Origin: Cheiracanthium punctorium
Lineage: Eukaryota > Arthropoda > Arachnida > Araneae > Cheiracanthiidae
Direction: 5' to 3'
NCBI GenBank assembly: GCA_038373885.1
Contig: JAWZYV010013278.1
Location: forward strand, 1-64,000
Length of the DNA: 64,000 nucleotides
Shown here: positions 20,428-31,560 of the stretch, piece after piece
Numbering within the stretch: the stretch's first letter is position 1
How the letters are laid out: every line of letters begins with the position of its first letter
Notes under the pieces: model-generated
The model's database searches: none
Told to the model about the DNA's origin: nothing
The model's input: only the letters and a program-made list of their open reading frames with translations
Position numbers and translations under genes: made by a program

Positions 20428-20926
20428 CCCTTTGAGGCGCAACCCTTTCCCAATGCTGAAAAAAGGGCAGTCGTTGCCGTCGCTCGACTTAACTACCAGC
20501 AAGATGGCGGACGATCGAAACGTTCATCGCGTGCCACAGATCTAGAGACCCTATTTTGACGACAGCTGGCTGTGCGCGTGCGTCAAAAAAGGGTCTCTAG
20601 ATCTGTGGCACGCGATGAACGTTTCGATCGTCCGCCATCTTGCTGGCAGTTAAGTCGAGCGATGGCAACGGCTGTCCTTTTTTCAGCATTGGGCAATCTT
20701 TCCAGCTGTTCTCGCGTTCTTCCATTTTTCAGCAGATGGCAGTGCTGTTAAAAATAATCGTGACAATTTTTTAAGGGAAATGAATGTGCTAAAATGTAAA
20801 GGATTCTCGTGGAGCTATGTCACCCGCAACTATTTTTATGAAAATCAGATCTATTCTTCTTGACTGGCAACAGTCAAAACGTCAGAGTTTTGTGTCCTAA
20901 CGGCGAGGAGACCGCGCGTTAAAGGG
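20428..20926. mobile_element. piggyBac-type MITE, copy 3
   Basis: 499 bp flanked by exact TTAA (20424-20427, 20927-20930), ends CCCTTTGAGGCGCAACCC and GCGCGTTAAAGGG. It is the cleanest copy of the family, with an internal foldback around AGATCTAGAGACC / GGTCTCTAGATCT. Confidence 0.85.
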
Positions 20927-20981
20927 TTAAATTATTGAGTAATTTTCATAATCTCTTCGCAATACATCTCAGAAACGATTA

Positions 20982-21021
<40 letters not shown>

Positions 21022-21797
21022 CATCGCAAGATAGGAAACGGTACCGATTTGTTGTCCAGAAGCTAATAAAAAGATAACATAAAAGTTTTAGGTTTACGAA
21101 CCTCATCCGCGGAATTTGTAAATCCTTTTAATTCTGATTTTTTGTAAGCACTGCGTAGGTTTCCCAATTCACGTCTACACAAGGACTTCGAACTCATAAC
21201 TTCAGTTGTTTGTAGGATTAATAAGTTCTATGTATTAGCAAAAAATCAAGAACTATTGCAACAAACTTTTAAAAAAAAAACAAGAAAAAGAAACAGCGTT
21301 TTGGTTTGATTTTGGGGATTAGATTAAAAATAATTTTTGACTTTTTAGAAAAAAAGATGGTTGCGGACTAAGAGAATGTTAATATTGTACTGTGTTTAAT
21401 AATGATTTAATTTGAACAATTAGTACAAGAATACACCAAAGTTTTTTTTTTTTTTTTTTTAAATAACAATTGTTGCTAACTAAAACATATTCATGATTCC
21501 ATGCAACAATACTCTATTTTTGCTGAACAATGGGCTTTAGGTGCCAGTTATAAAAACGTAAAATATATTTACGTGCTTCAAAAAAAAAAAAAAAAAAAAA
21601 TCCCGTACTTTTTTCTATGTGTTTTTAGGGATGAAATCAGGCTTTTTTTTTTTTTTTTTTTTTTTAATGCCTTAGTACTTGAAAATGCACCCGATCCCGT
21701 GGATAACCCGCAGGTGTATAAGATTAAAAGCTGACTCGTGTAATTTCGTTTACTTGATCTCCAGTTTTCACTGCAACTCTTCTGCATTTTTGTTTAA

Positions 21798-23933
21798 CCC
21801 TTTGAGGCGCAACCCTTTCCCAATGCTGAAAAAAGGGCAGCCGTTGCCATCGCTCGATCGTCCGCCATCTTGCTGGTAGTTAAGTAGAGCGATGGCAACG
21901 GCTGCCCTTTTTACTTCCTTGTACGTAGTATAAGGAAGTAATGTGATCCCGAAAAATTTTGGGGGCCAAATTTCGACAAAAAAGCCGATTTTGACAACCT
22001 CTAAATTTAATAGAATTTTTTCGAAGAATTTCATCGAAGAATTTTTTCGATGCATCTAATCGTAGGCTAGCATGCACGATCATATGAACGCGTCTGCAAC
22101 TCATTTTGATCAGCGGCGAGTCTATTGTGGTCAGTTTTTCCATGCCGTCTGTACGTACGTACGTATGTATGTAACTCTCATATCTCAAAAACTATTGGTC
22201 GTAGAATGTTGAGATGATATTTAGGATTGTTCTATGATCTGGTTGTGCACCTCCCCTTTTGGTAGCAATCGAATGTATAGTTTATGTACAGGACCGCCCA
22301 AAAGATTTGAAATACATTACGCTCTATGGGCCGAAATTCATTAAACTCGCCTAACTCAAAAACTATTAGGCGTAGAATGTCGAAACTTCATATTTTGGAT
22401 ATTTGTAACATCTAGTTGTGCACCTCCCCTTTTAGTTCCATTCGACTGGATCGTTTATCTACAGGACTGCCCAAAACATTCGAAATACATTACGCTCAAT
22501 GGGCCGAAATTCATTAAACTCGCCTAACTCAAAAACTATTAGGCGTAGAATGTCGAAACTTCATATTTTGGATAGTTGTAACATCTAGTTGTGCACCTCC
22601 CCTTTTGGTTTCATTCGACTGGATAGTTTATCTACAGAACCGCCCGAAACATTCGAAATACATTACGCTCAATGGGCCGAAATTCATCAAAGCGTTTTTT
22701 AGAGATATTGGGCTATTTCAAACGACTCCGAAGTGATATATGCTGTAAAGAGTTAGAAAATGAATTTCTCCATTAAAAAAGGTGTCTTTATCATTTACAG
22801 TTCTGCTACAGGAACACTCAAAAGATTTCCAATACATTACGGTCAATGGCAATTTTAGGGGCATTCATCCATTTCAAGCACAATACCGTCCTACCACATA
22901 AGTTAGGTAATGGTCCGACCACGGTCACGTGCCTCCCTCAAGAACTATGCTAAAAGTCGCCAAGCTTGGCGACTTTTGGTGTACGTGTGCGCATATTTAA
23001 CTCTCAAATCTCAAAAACTATTATGAAATTTCATATATAAGATTGTTGTAACATCTAGTTGTGCATCTCGATTTTTGGTTCCAATCTACTGGAGAGTTTA
23101 TTTACAGGACCACCGGAAAGAATTTCAGTACTTTAATGTCTATGGACATCTTCAATATAATACAATTGTAGTCAGTCATTGTTTGGTCCATGCCCAAAAT
23201 CTCGCCATCTGTCCTCGACCTTGGCGAGTTTTGCCAAAATGTCGCCAAATTTGGCGATAGTCATTTGGTCCATGGCCAAAGTATCGCCATTTGTAATTTA
23301 TTGGCGAGTTTTGACGAAATATCGCCAAATTTGGCGATAATCTGTCATTGTTGGTCCATGCTTAAAATCTCGCGAAATGCCGTCGACATTGACGAGTTTC
23401 GCCGAAATATCGCCAAATTTGGCGCCAAAAATTATTTCTTATTTTGTATAACTTTAAAACTTTAACCCGTAGGATTTTGAACTTTTGTATTTAGAACTAT
23501 ATTATAATATCTAACTGTTTTCAATATCTTTTTTGACAGCAATCAACTGGGAATTTATTTACAGGGTGAGCCAAATAGCTTTAAATACATTAAGGTGTAT
23601 GGATGCATTCAATTCATTGAAAGTCTGTGGTCAATGACTACTTTGGCTATCCCCGAAATCTCGCAAACTATCTCAAGTTTGTCGGCTTTTGGTGAAATAT
23701 CGCCCAATAAAGTGTCAGAAGGAAATCTTTCAAATTGAACTCAGCTTGGCGATATCGAAATATTTAGCTAGAAATCGCTAAACCTTACTATTATTGATAT
23801 TTTATCGCTTTCAAACAAATAAGTTTAGAGGAAGTGCGTAAAAAACATTTTTGATTTAATAGACGTGCAAGGAAGTCATGTGTTGGACACATCAGATTTT
23901 TTCAGCATTGGGAAAGGGTTGCGCCTCAAAGGG
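21798..23933. mobile_element. piggyBac-type MITE, copy 4, split by a 2-kb insertion
   Basis: The left end (CCCTTTGAGGCGCAACCC after TTAA at 21794-21797) and right end (TTCAGCATTGGGAAAGGGTTGCGCCTCAAAGGG before TTAA at 23934-23937) belong to one copy. The continuity GCTGCCC-T run-CAGCATTGGG is broken at about 21911 and resumes at about 23896. Confidence 0.78.
21911..23895 (+). repeat. Modular repeat starting ACTTCCTTGTACGTAGTATAAGG
   Basis: About 2 kb of non-coding sequence inserted in a T-rich target. It begins with an ACTTCCTTGTACG...AAGGAAGT hairpin. It contains (a) three to four units of about 174 bp, each with ACAGGACYGCCCAAAA and CATTACGCTCWATGGGCC (22287, 22462, 22636, then 22808), and (b) at 23190-23430 a cluster of palindromic CGCCAAATTTGGCG sites. 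It ends with GTGCAAGGAAGTCATG. Fragments of the same family recur at 28288, 34330, 44760, 55640 and 57300-58400. Confidence 0.7.
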
Positions 23934-23937
23934 TTAA

Positions 23938-25087
23938 GTGCGGATGAATGCCATTCTTCTTCGCTGCGTGTTTTTGGTGAGGCTTCCCTTTGTAGGGCCA
24001 CAGTCGGCAATTGGTTTCGTAAGTTTTCAAGGGGTCGGTAGTCAACTGAAGATGAACTTCCCCAGCAACAGCTGTACTCAGGAAAACATTGATGTTGTGA
24101 AGAAAATGATCAAAGATCCGCATCTGACATTTTGCGACATCGAAAGCGACCTTAAATATTGCGTCAACAGCAAGCGCAGACCGTCGTTCATAATCATGTA
24201 CGCTTGACCAAGACATGTGCCCGTTGGGTTCCACATTCCCTGACAGAAAGCCAAAAGGAGGCGAGAGCGGACTGGTGCCGTTCTATGGAAGAAAAATTCT
24301 ATGGAGCACAGTCCAAAGACACCTACAATATCGTCACAGGTGATGAAACATGGGTCCACCATTATGACCCTGAAACAAAGAGACAGTCTTCTGGGTGGTG
24401 CTTTTCAGGCGAGGAACCACCCTCAAAAGTTCGACGAAGTCGGCAGAGCCTTATTATCGCATGGCCAAATCGGGACTTTGCCCAGGGTCCCCCTGCTCGA
24501 AAATGCCCCCAATTTCAAATGTTGTTATGAAATTTTTCTATCAAAATTTTACTAAAAAGAAAACAAATTCCATTGATCGGGGGGCCCCCAAATCCATCAA
24601 TGAGCTGGGCCCCTGTTGGCCATAATCGGGACCTGGAAGTCGGAGTTCTGGAAAGAAGATGGTGGCAATTTTTTTTAAAACGAAGACGGGGGCATCTCAC
24701 CTCTGTGACCTTGGACACGCAGCGTAAAGTCAATGCTGAATGGTACGTGAATGATTGTCTTCCCAAAGTCCTCGCCACATGGAGGTCACAGCAGCCAAAG
24801 AGTGGGCCCCTTCTGATGCATCACGACAATGCGCACACGGCTTCCAGAACATTGGAGTTTCTGGAGTGCGCGTGTTACCTCATCCCCCTTATTCACCTGA
24901 CCTGGTCCCATGTGACTTCTTTCTGTTCCCTAAGACCAAGGGAACAATTCGCGGACAGCGGTTTACGTCAGCTGAAGAGGCCATTACAGCCTACAAGAGT
25001 GCACTAAGTGACATGCCGAAAGAAGCTTGGACCGAGACATTTTGTAAGAGGTTTCAGAGAATGGAAAAATGTATACGTGCTAGCTAA
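23938..25087 (+). pseudogene. Broken mariner transposase
   Basis: Mariner motifs appear in order but in different frames. N-terminal HTH-like sequence (ENIDVVKKMIKDPHLTF) lies in frame 1 from 24088. The first catalytic block TGDETWVHHYDPETKRQS lies in frame 3 near 24339. After about 200 bases with no mariner similarity (about 24460-24660), TLDTQRKVNAEWY and the second catalytic block LLMHHDNAH follow in frame 3 (near 24815). The third block HPPYSPDLVPCDFFLFPK lies in frame 2 near 24873. At least two frameshifts and an internal foreign segment make it non-functional. It begins directly beside the TTAA of the adjacent piggyBac-type copy. The intact family product would cut and paste at TA. Confidence 0.9.
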
Positions 25088-25549
25088 TGGAGAGTAATTT
25101 GAAAAGTTGTAATTGTTGTTTTGAAAATAATTTTTTTTTCTCGCACTCTGCTAAAAACTTTCGGCATAGCCTTCCTATAGACTTGATGCTGATTTAATAA
25201 ACTTTAGAACACCGACAGATTAATGAGACATTCAATTCTGGCAGCGCGATCCAGAAAGCCCCAACTTGCTAAGTGGCACACTGAATAAATGTCACGTCGA
25301 AACATAAAACTTAATCCATGTATAAGAGTGACCTACCAAATACTAAAATGATCCTGTAACACAGACATCCGAGGGGCGGGGGGGGGGCTGAAGGAGCTGC
25401 AGCCTCCCTCATCCCCACCTAAAATATTAAGGTAAGTAAAGGGTCAGATTTATGTTAAGCTTACAATTGAAATTCTGCTCTTGACTTAGAATTTTATGGA
25501 CAGCTCCCCACTTCCCGAAATAAAATCCTAGCTACGCCAGACTATTTTT

Positions 25550-25852
25550 TGACACAGACTGACTGTGCGGCTGCCCATTTTTCGACTTTGATATAGAAGA
25601 AAAACTGGATAAACTGCCCAATGTATTTCATTCGTATTCTCCATTTGTCAGCAGATGCCACAGCTATTAAAAAGAATCCTCATAATTTTACGAACAATTC
25701 ATAATTTTTAAGGAAAATTATATGCTAAAAAGTAAGGAATTCTCGTGTAATTATGTCAGCCTTAAGTATTTTTTTTTATAGAAATCAAATTTATTCTCCT
25801 TGACTGACGTCAAAACGTCTGAGTTTTGTGTCCTCACAGTGACGTTAAAGGG
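25550..25852. mobile_element. piggyBac-type MITE, copy 5 (5' truncated)
   Basis: Contains the family blocks CAGCAGATGCCA, GGAATTCTCGTG and CAAAACGTCTGAGTTTTGTG and ends GACGTTAAAGGG before TTAA (25853-25856). The CCCTTT end is missing. Confidence 0.65.
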
Positions 25853-25856
25853 TTAA

Positions 25857-26157
25857 GGAAAGTGGAGATTTCAACAGAAGATTTTGGAGACACGAACAAA
25901 ACATTTTGGAAAAATACCTTACTTCAAAATTTATTTTAAGAGCATATTTTATTAATAACCTGAAAACGTTCTTCACCGCATAGGTTGTGCATTTGCAAAA
26001 AGGTGAACATTAAAATTTTTGTGTTAGAAATTGCGCAATTAAGAAATGGTACAAAAGCGACAAGAATGAATATTTCAGAATTAAAAAAATTTTCCAATTG
26101 TCTCATTTTAACAACTAAGTTGAAAAGTGTTTGATTTGTAACAACATTTGTAACAAC
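25857..26157. other. AT-rich stretch, nothing recognised
   Basis: No open frame, repeat end or RNA feature was recognised. Confidence 0.5.
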
Positions 26158-26419
26158 CAGGCACGTATCCAGAAAAACATTTTGGAGATGGTCTAAACGG
26201 TAAAAAAGGTAGAATTTCTTCCAAAAAGACTATCATTTTACTAACAAAAATCAAAATTTCGGAGGGGGTCTGGAACACCGGCACCCCCCCCCCGCCTTAA
26301 ATATGTCCTTCGTAACAACATTGTTGTAAGTTGAAAAGAGTTTGTCCATCTGACCGGGGTCTTTTAACAGCCGTAAATATACATAGATTACGAAAAAACT
26401 TAAATACAGGAAGTTTAAT

Positions 26420-26775
26420 GATTAAACTTGCCCTATAAGCTGCATTCCGCAGCTAAAATGAGCGAGTAGAAACATTGGCATATGGACTGTATTAGGAAAA
26501 GCCTACAAAAGTGGGCTTTTCTGTGGCTTACTCCCCAGGCAGCTGCCCCTAAGCTACGGCCGGCATTGCGTAAAAATGTCCAGTAGGTGTCCTTAGCCTA
26601 TAGGGGGAATGCCTTCCGTGGTGGACTTTCCAAGGGATCCTATCCCGTATTTACGCGAGGTTTCGGAGAAAACCACAGAAAACTCCGAACGCCTAGGTCG
26701 ACAGGCGCGACCGGGGTTTGAACCTGAAACCTCTCGCCTTCCAGTTACGAAAGCATGACCTCTCAGACTTTGGTG
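26420..26775 (-). mobile_element. tRNA-derived SINE-like unit
   Basis: On the minus strand, starting near 26770, a tRNA-like head contains a GGTTCAAACCCCGG B-box (about 26710-26725) preceded by a weak A-box region. It is followed by a body with CTGTGGTTTTCTCCGAAACC, a block often seen in animal tRNA-derived SINEs. No precise ends or tail were identified. Confidence 0.5.
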
Positions 26776-27439
26776 GGGCTCATTATTTAGCGGAGTTCAT
26801 TCATCCATTACATCTGCCAATAGTATAGACTTCATGCAATATTCACACCACTCATTCGCTCCATTAATATAAGTAAATATTACTTTTCAATATTACCTAA
26901 CGATTTCTTCCTCTTCCGAAATTAGTTCCTTCACTTTGCTTTTTGGATATGCTATGAGCAGGTGTTTTGCATTAGTCACTTTTTTTTAAATGGCCTGTTC
27001 GTATAATTCAAGATATGCTTCGAGAATCCCCAACTTTCTGTAACTTCTCCAAGACAACACTCGTCTTTTCGAAATGCATTAGAAAGCATGCGCAGTTGCT
27101 GTCGAACAGTTTCCATCACGATTGCCACTCAATTTCTCAATTCCCTGACTTTTACAGTTTTTTTTTTTTTTGTGTGTGTGTGTGTGTGTGTGTCAAACTC
27201 CAGATTACATTTTTATGATATACGTATTATTTACAACCTACATATCAATGGCCACCGTCATAAGCTCTGTCAAATATTTAAGTGTTCCAAAATAACGGAA
27301 GTTTCTTCTTCCCCCCCCCCCCCTCCCCAAAAAAGATTGACTTTTTCACATAATTTCCCATGTCAGATTTTGAGATTTTCAGACACTTTACCCCGACTTT
27401 TCCTTGTATTCCCCGACCAGTGGCAACGCTTCATATATA

Positions 27440-27602
27440 GGGATGGACGCGAGACGACTTTTTGCGAGACGAGAGAGATTTACAGCTGTTTTGCGAGACG
27501 AGACAAGCATTTTTAACATTATGATATAGGGATTTTTGCGAGACGAGACAAAGCTTTTCGGCTGTTTTGCGAGACGCCAATTTTTCGTCTCGCGTCCATC
27601 CC
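27440..27602. mobile_element. GGGATGGACGCGAGACGA foldback MITE, copy 1
   Basis: 163 bp with ends GGGATGGACGCGAGACGA / TCGTCTCGCGTCCATCCC flanked by TA. TTTTGCGAGACGAGAC is repeated internally. A close second copy lies at 37356-37526. Confidence 0.85.
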
Positions 27603-27850
27603 TATTCATATACAGTTACTGCGTTTTTCATTATTTTTTAATGTGTCTTCGCAATTTTTTTTACTTTTTTTTTTCGGGGGGGGGGGGGTAATTTTTCAAG
27701 CTGTTTTACAGTCACCTCGACTATTCCCTCCAAGTCGAATTTGGCAGTGGAAGCTTTATCTCTTTCTTTCTAAAAAGCCCCGCGACTGACTGGTTTCTGA
27801 AAAAAAAAAAAACTTTCTTTCAACACTTGTGCACTCCAACAATCTGTAAA

Positions 27851-28162
27851 CCCCTTGCGCACCAGGGACGCAGGTGCTTAAGTTTTTTTTGTAACGTGGC
27901 ACACGAATACCATAGACGCATCTGCGTTACGTTCGTGGTAGTACTGCATAGACCAACTTTTTTTTTCCTACCTGGTATTCTTTAAACGCAGCGTATAATT
28001 GTTATCTGGTATTCTAAGACTTGTTTTTTTTTTTTCCCACATCTCTATATTTTTAGTTTTTCATTTTCACTAGCTAGATGGTCAATCAGTGAGTTAAACA
28101 GAGCTTAAAAATCTTGGTATTGCGCTCCCTTTATAGATAAATTTGCCAGGCGCGCAAGGGGG
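27851..28162. mobile_element. Second piggyBac-type MITE family
   Basis: Ends CCCCTTGCGCACCAGG / CCAGGCGCGCAAGGGG, with TTAA on the right (28163-28166) and a degenerate GTAA on the left. Inside, ACGAATACCATAGACGCATC and CTGCGTTACGTTCGTGG form a partial hairpin. Confidence 0.6.
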
Positions 28163-28287
28163 TTAATAATGTTTGGGGAGAAAATCATTTCTAGAGAATT
28201 TAGAAAGTGAGCGGCACACAGACAAAAACTTAAATATTTTCAACGGCGATTTTAAATTTAACAACGCTCTTCGATTTTTTCTTCTTT

Positions 28288-28755
28288 TTACTTCCTTGTA
28301 CGTAGTATAAGGAAGTAATGTGATCCCGAAAAATTTTGGGGGCCAAATTTCGACAAAAAAACCGATTTTGACTACCTCTAAATTGAATTTTAAGAATTTT
28401 TTCGATGCATCTCATCGTAGGCTAGAAATGCACGATCCTATTAACGCGTCTGCAACTCATTTTGACCAGCGGCGAGTCTATTGTGGTCAGTTTTTCCATG
28501 CCGTCTGTACGTACGTACGTATGTATGTAACTCGCATATCTCAAAAACTATGGGTCGTAGAATGTTGAGATTTGATATTTAGGATTGTTCTATGATCTAG
28601 TTGTGCACCTCCCCTTTTGGTCGCAATCGAATGGATAGTTTATGTACAGGACCGCCCAAAAGATTCGAAATACATTACGCTCTATGGGCCGAAATTCATT
28701 AAACTCGCCTAACTTAAAAACTATTAGGCGTAGAATGTCGAAACTTCATATTTTT
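28288..28755 (+). repeat. 5'-part copy of the ACTTCCTTGTACG modular repeat
   Basis: It matches 21911-22390 closely, including the start hairpin, then stops abruptly in the second module at AACTTCATATTTT. This fixes the shared start of the family. Confidence 0.8.
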
Positions 28756-29769
28756 TAAAATAGTTCTCTTCTTGTAATTTTTTTTTTCATTAACGGAAGA
28801 GAATGCTACCACCCGAAATATTAATCAAATATTTGTAATAAGATTTTTTGAGTACTATAAATAAAAAAATATTTAAATGTATTGTTTCATGTATAGATAA
28901 GAATAAACTCAAACTCCAAAAAAGAAAAAAAAAAGCTTGTTTGAGTTTTAATTTTTGTTTCAATATTTGCATGCAATGTTAGCTAACTCATATTTTGTAG
29001 TATGTGCAATGTTGTAATACTCAAAAGTAGTTATAAATTGAATTTTTGGCATTCTATTTTTCAGTTTATTTATGAATACATCTAATTTATATTTGTTCTT
29101 TTAACTATATTTAAAAAGATTCTAAAAACTGTATAGGAAAGACATACGCAGAGAACACTTTGCCAATGTAGAAATTACACACAGACCTTACAGAAGATTG
29201 AAAAACCTTTATTCATTAAATTATCCAAGGAAGAACACCCAAATAAGAACATAACAAGTATCACAAAAGTAAAGAAAAACGGACTGATATCACTGCACGT
29301 TCCCTTGATGAAATCTAAGAAAGAACATTGTTTATAAGTGAAATCCATACTTATATATCATAGGAAAAACTCCATATACTTCCCTTGTGAGCGCTTTAAG
29401 GGACGTGTTGGCAGAGATCCCAGAAATTTTTCCAGGGAGGGGCGTTTATATCACCCTTTTCTCTGCCTCATTTGGACAAATACCCGCCCCTTCAAAATAT
29501 TCAACCCCAGTTTAGAGTTGAGTGTTTACATCAATGTTTTTTTTTTTTTTTTTTTTCCAAAGCTGTTCAAAAGTCCCGTAACATCTACGAAAGCAACAGC
29601 CTTTCTGCTGTTGGTCATTACCGCTAAAATTTTTATTTTGTAAATAAAAACATGCCTCCAACTAAAGTCGCAGAATTCACCGAAATACCCGTAACAGTAT
29701 ATCGTTAATTTCTGGACCGAAATTCACCGACTTCTCAGATAGAATATCAGACTATCGTTTCAGTGTGCG
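28756..29769. other. AT-rich stretch without gene
   Basis: Only A/T runs and a short degenerate CCCAGAAATTTTTCCAGGGAGGGG piece (about 29421), reminiscent of hAT MITE interiors, are seen. Confidence 0.5.
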
Positions 29770-29939
29770 CAGGGGCGTAGCCAGAAATTTTTCATTGGGG
29801 GGGAGGGGGTAGGACTACTACAACTCATATCTATAGGTGTGTGTGATAATGTAGTGAAGAATATACATTTTGTATGGCAAAAATTCCTCATAGGGGGGTT
29901 ATGACCCCCCCCCTAACCCCCTCCTTGGCTACGCCCCTG
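29770..29939. mobile_element. hAT MITE, CAGGGGCGTAGCC family, copy C
   Basis: 170 bp with CAGGGGCGTAGCC / GGCTACGCCCCTG ends. The 8-bp flanks (AGTGTGCG and GGTGTGGG) agree at six positions, so the duplication has decayed or the copy is older. Confidence 0.85.
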
Positions 29940-30344
29940 GGTGTGGGTATCAATTTGCAACTGCCATTATCATTAGCAATCATCACCAAATCCTTTGAAG
30001 ACTTACCACAAACGGAACTTGGATAATTTTCCAGGTTTTGAGCCGAAAGTTGGAATATTCCCAGACTTTTCCCGTCAAAATAAAATTCCATCTCGACTAT
30101 TACAGGCTTGCCCTGCCGTAACCAATGGAAAGCAATAATAACAACTTTCTAAAAAACACAAAATATTATTAAATGTCTTAACTGACATTCATTCGTTGTT
30201 TCACAAGCTATTGGAAAATCCTACTCAGATATGTATTCAGAGCAAGAGAACAACGATTTCAATGAATGTACGAAAATGGAATGATGTTAACACATCAATA
30301 TCAACCGGGACGTTTATTTAGTAGGCACAGATTCTCGCTGTAAC

Positions 30345-31560
30345 AAAATTACGCCTCTTTTGGTATCAGGCAGTGACGTGTGCACAGATGAAGACAGTGC
30401 AATTCCAGCCTCAAAAAATATTCCGTTTGGCATCAGGGAAAAAAGCATGGCGCAGTGCTGTGCATACATGTATTACGTATAGAAAACATTGGACATTTCT
30501 TCAACAGGCTAGTGTTTCTGGTTAGCGTCAAAGTGATGCCTCTCTGGTATCGGGCAGTGTCGTACTGACAGCTTTTCGAGGAAGGCTGTGTAATTGTAGA
30601 CACAAAAAGTATTCTATTTGGCATTATCACGAGAAGCATAACTTAACACTATATATTATATGCGTATTCTGTTTCCAATCATGCCAAAAAGATGCCTCTC
30701 TGGTATCGGGCTGTGTCGTATATACGTCTCAGAGGAAGACGGTGCGAATTGCAGCCTCAAAAAGTACCGTTTGGCATCACCACGAGAAGCATCACATAGC
30801 ACTGTACACGCGCGTATACAAAATACGGGACATTTATTCAAGAGGCTAGTGTTTCTGGTTAGCGTCAAAGTGATGCCTATCTGGTATCGGGCAGTGTCGT
30901 GTGAGTAAGTTTTCGAGGAAGGCAGTGTAATTGTACCCACGAAAAGTACTGTTTGGCATCACCACGAGAAGCATAACTTAACACTATATTACATGCGTAT
31001 TCTGTTTCCAATCATGCCAAAAAGATGCTTCTCTGGTATCGGGCTGTGTCGTATATATACGTCTCAGAGGAAGACAGTGCGATTGCAGCCTCAAAAGTAT
31101 TGTTTTGCATCACCACGAGAAGTATCGCATAGCATAACTTAACACTACATATTACGTATACTGTTTCCAATCATGCCAAAAAGATGCCTCTCTGGTATCG
31201 GGCTGTGTCGTATATACGTCTCAGAGGAAGACAGTGCGAATTGCAGCCTCAAAAAGTACTATTTGGCATCACCACGAGAAGCATCACATAGCACTGTACA
31301 CGCGCGTATACTAAATACGGGACATTTATTCAAGAGGCTAGTGTTTCAGTCAGGCCAGGTTAGCGTCAAAGTGATGCCTATCTGGTATCGGGCAGTGTCG
31401 TGTGCGTAAGTTTTCGAGGAAGGCAGTGTAATTGTACCCACGAAAAGTACCGTTTGGCATCACCACGAGAAGCATAACTTAACACTACATATTATATATA
31501 CCGTTTCTGGTAATGTCAAAATGATACCATCTGGTATCGGGCAGTGTCGTTTGAACAACT
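30345..31560 (+). repeat. Tandem array of about 155-190 bp units, two alternating types
   Basis: The block CTGGTATCGGGCNGTGTCGT occurs at about 30360, 30544, 30700, 30880, 31034, 31192, 31383 and 31532. Units contain TTTGGCATCACCACGAGAAGCAT and TCAGAGGAAGACNGTGCGA or TTTTCGAGGAAGGCAGTGTAATTGTA. Spacing alternates near 155 and 185, and two types interleave, suggesting a composite unit of about 335 bp. It is non-coding. Confidence 0.88.

Noticed and set aside
30345..31560. Tandem array considered as a CRISPR-like array
   Set aside because: Units are contiguous and 155-190 bp with no short repeat/unique spacer pattern, in a clearly eukaryotic context.
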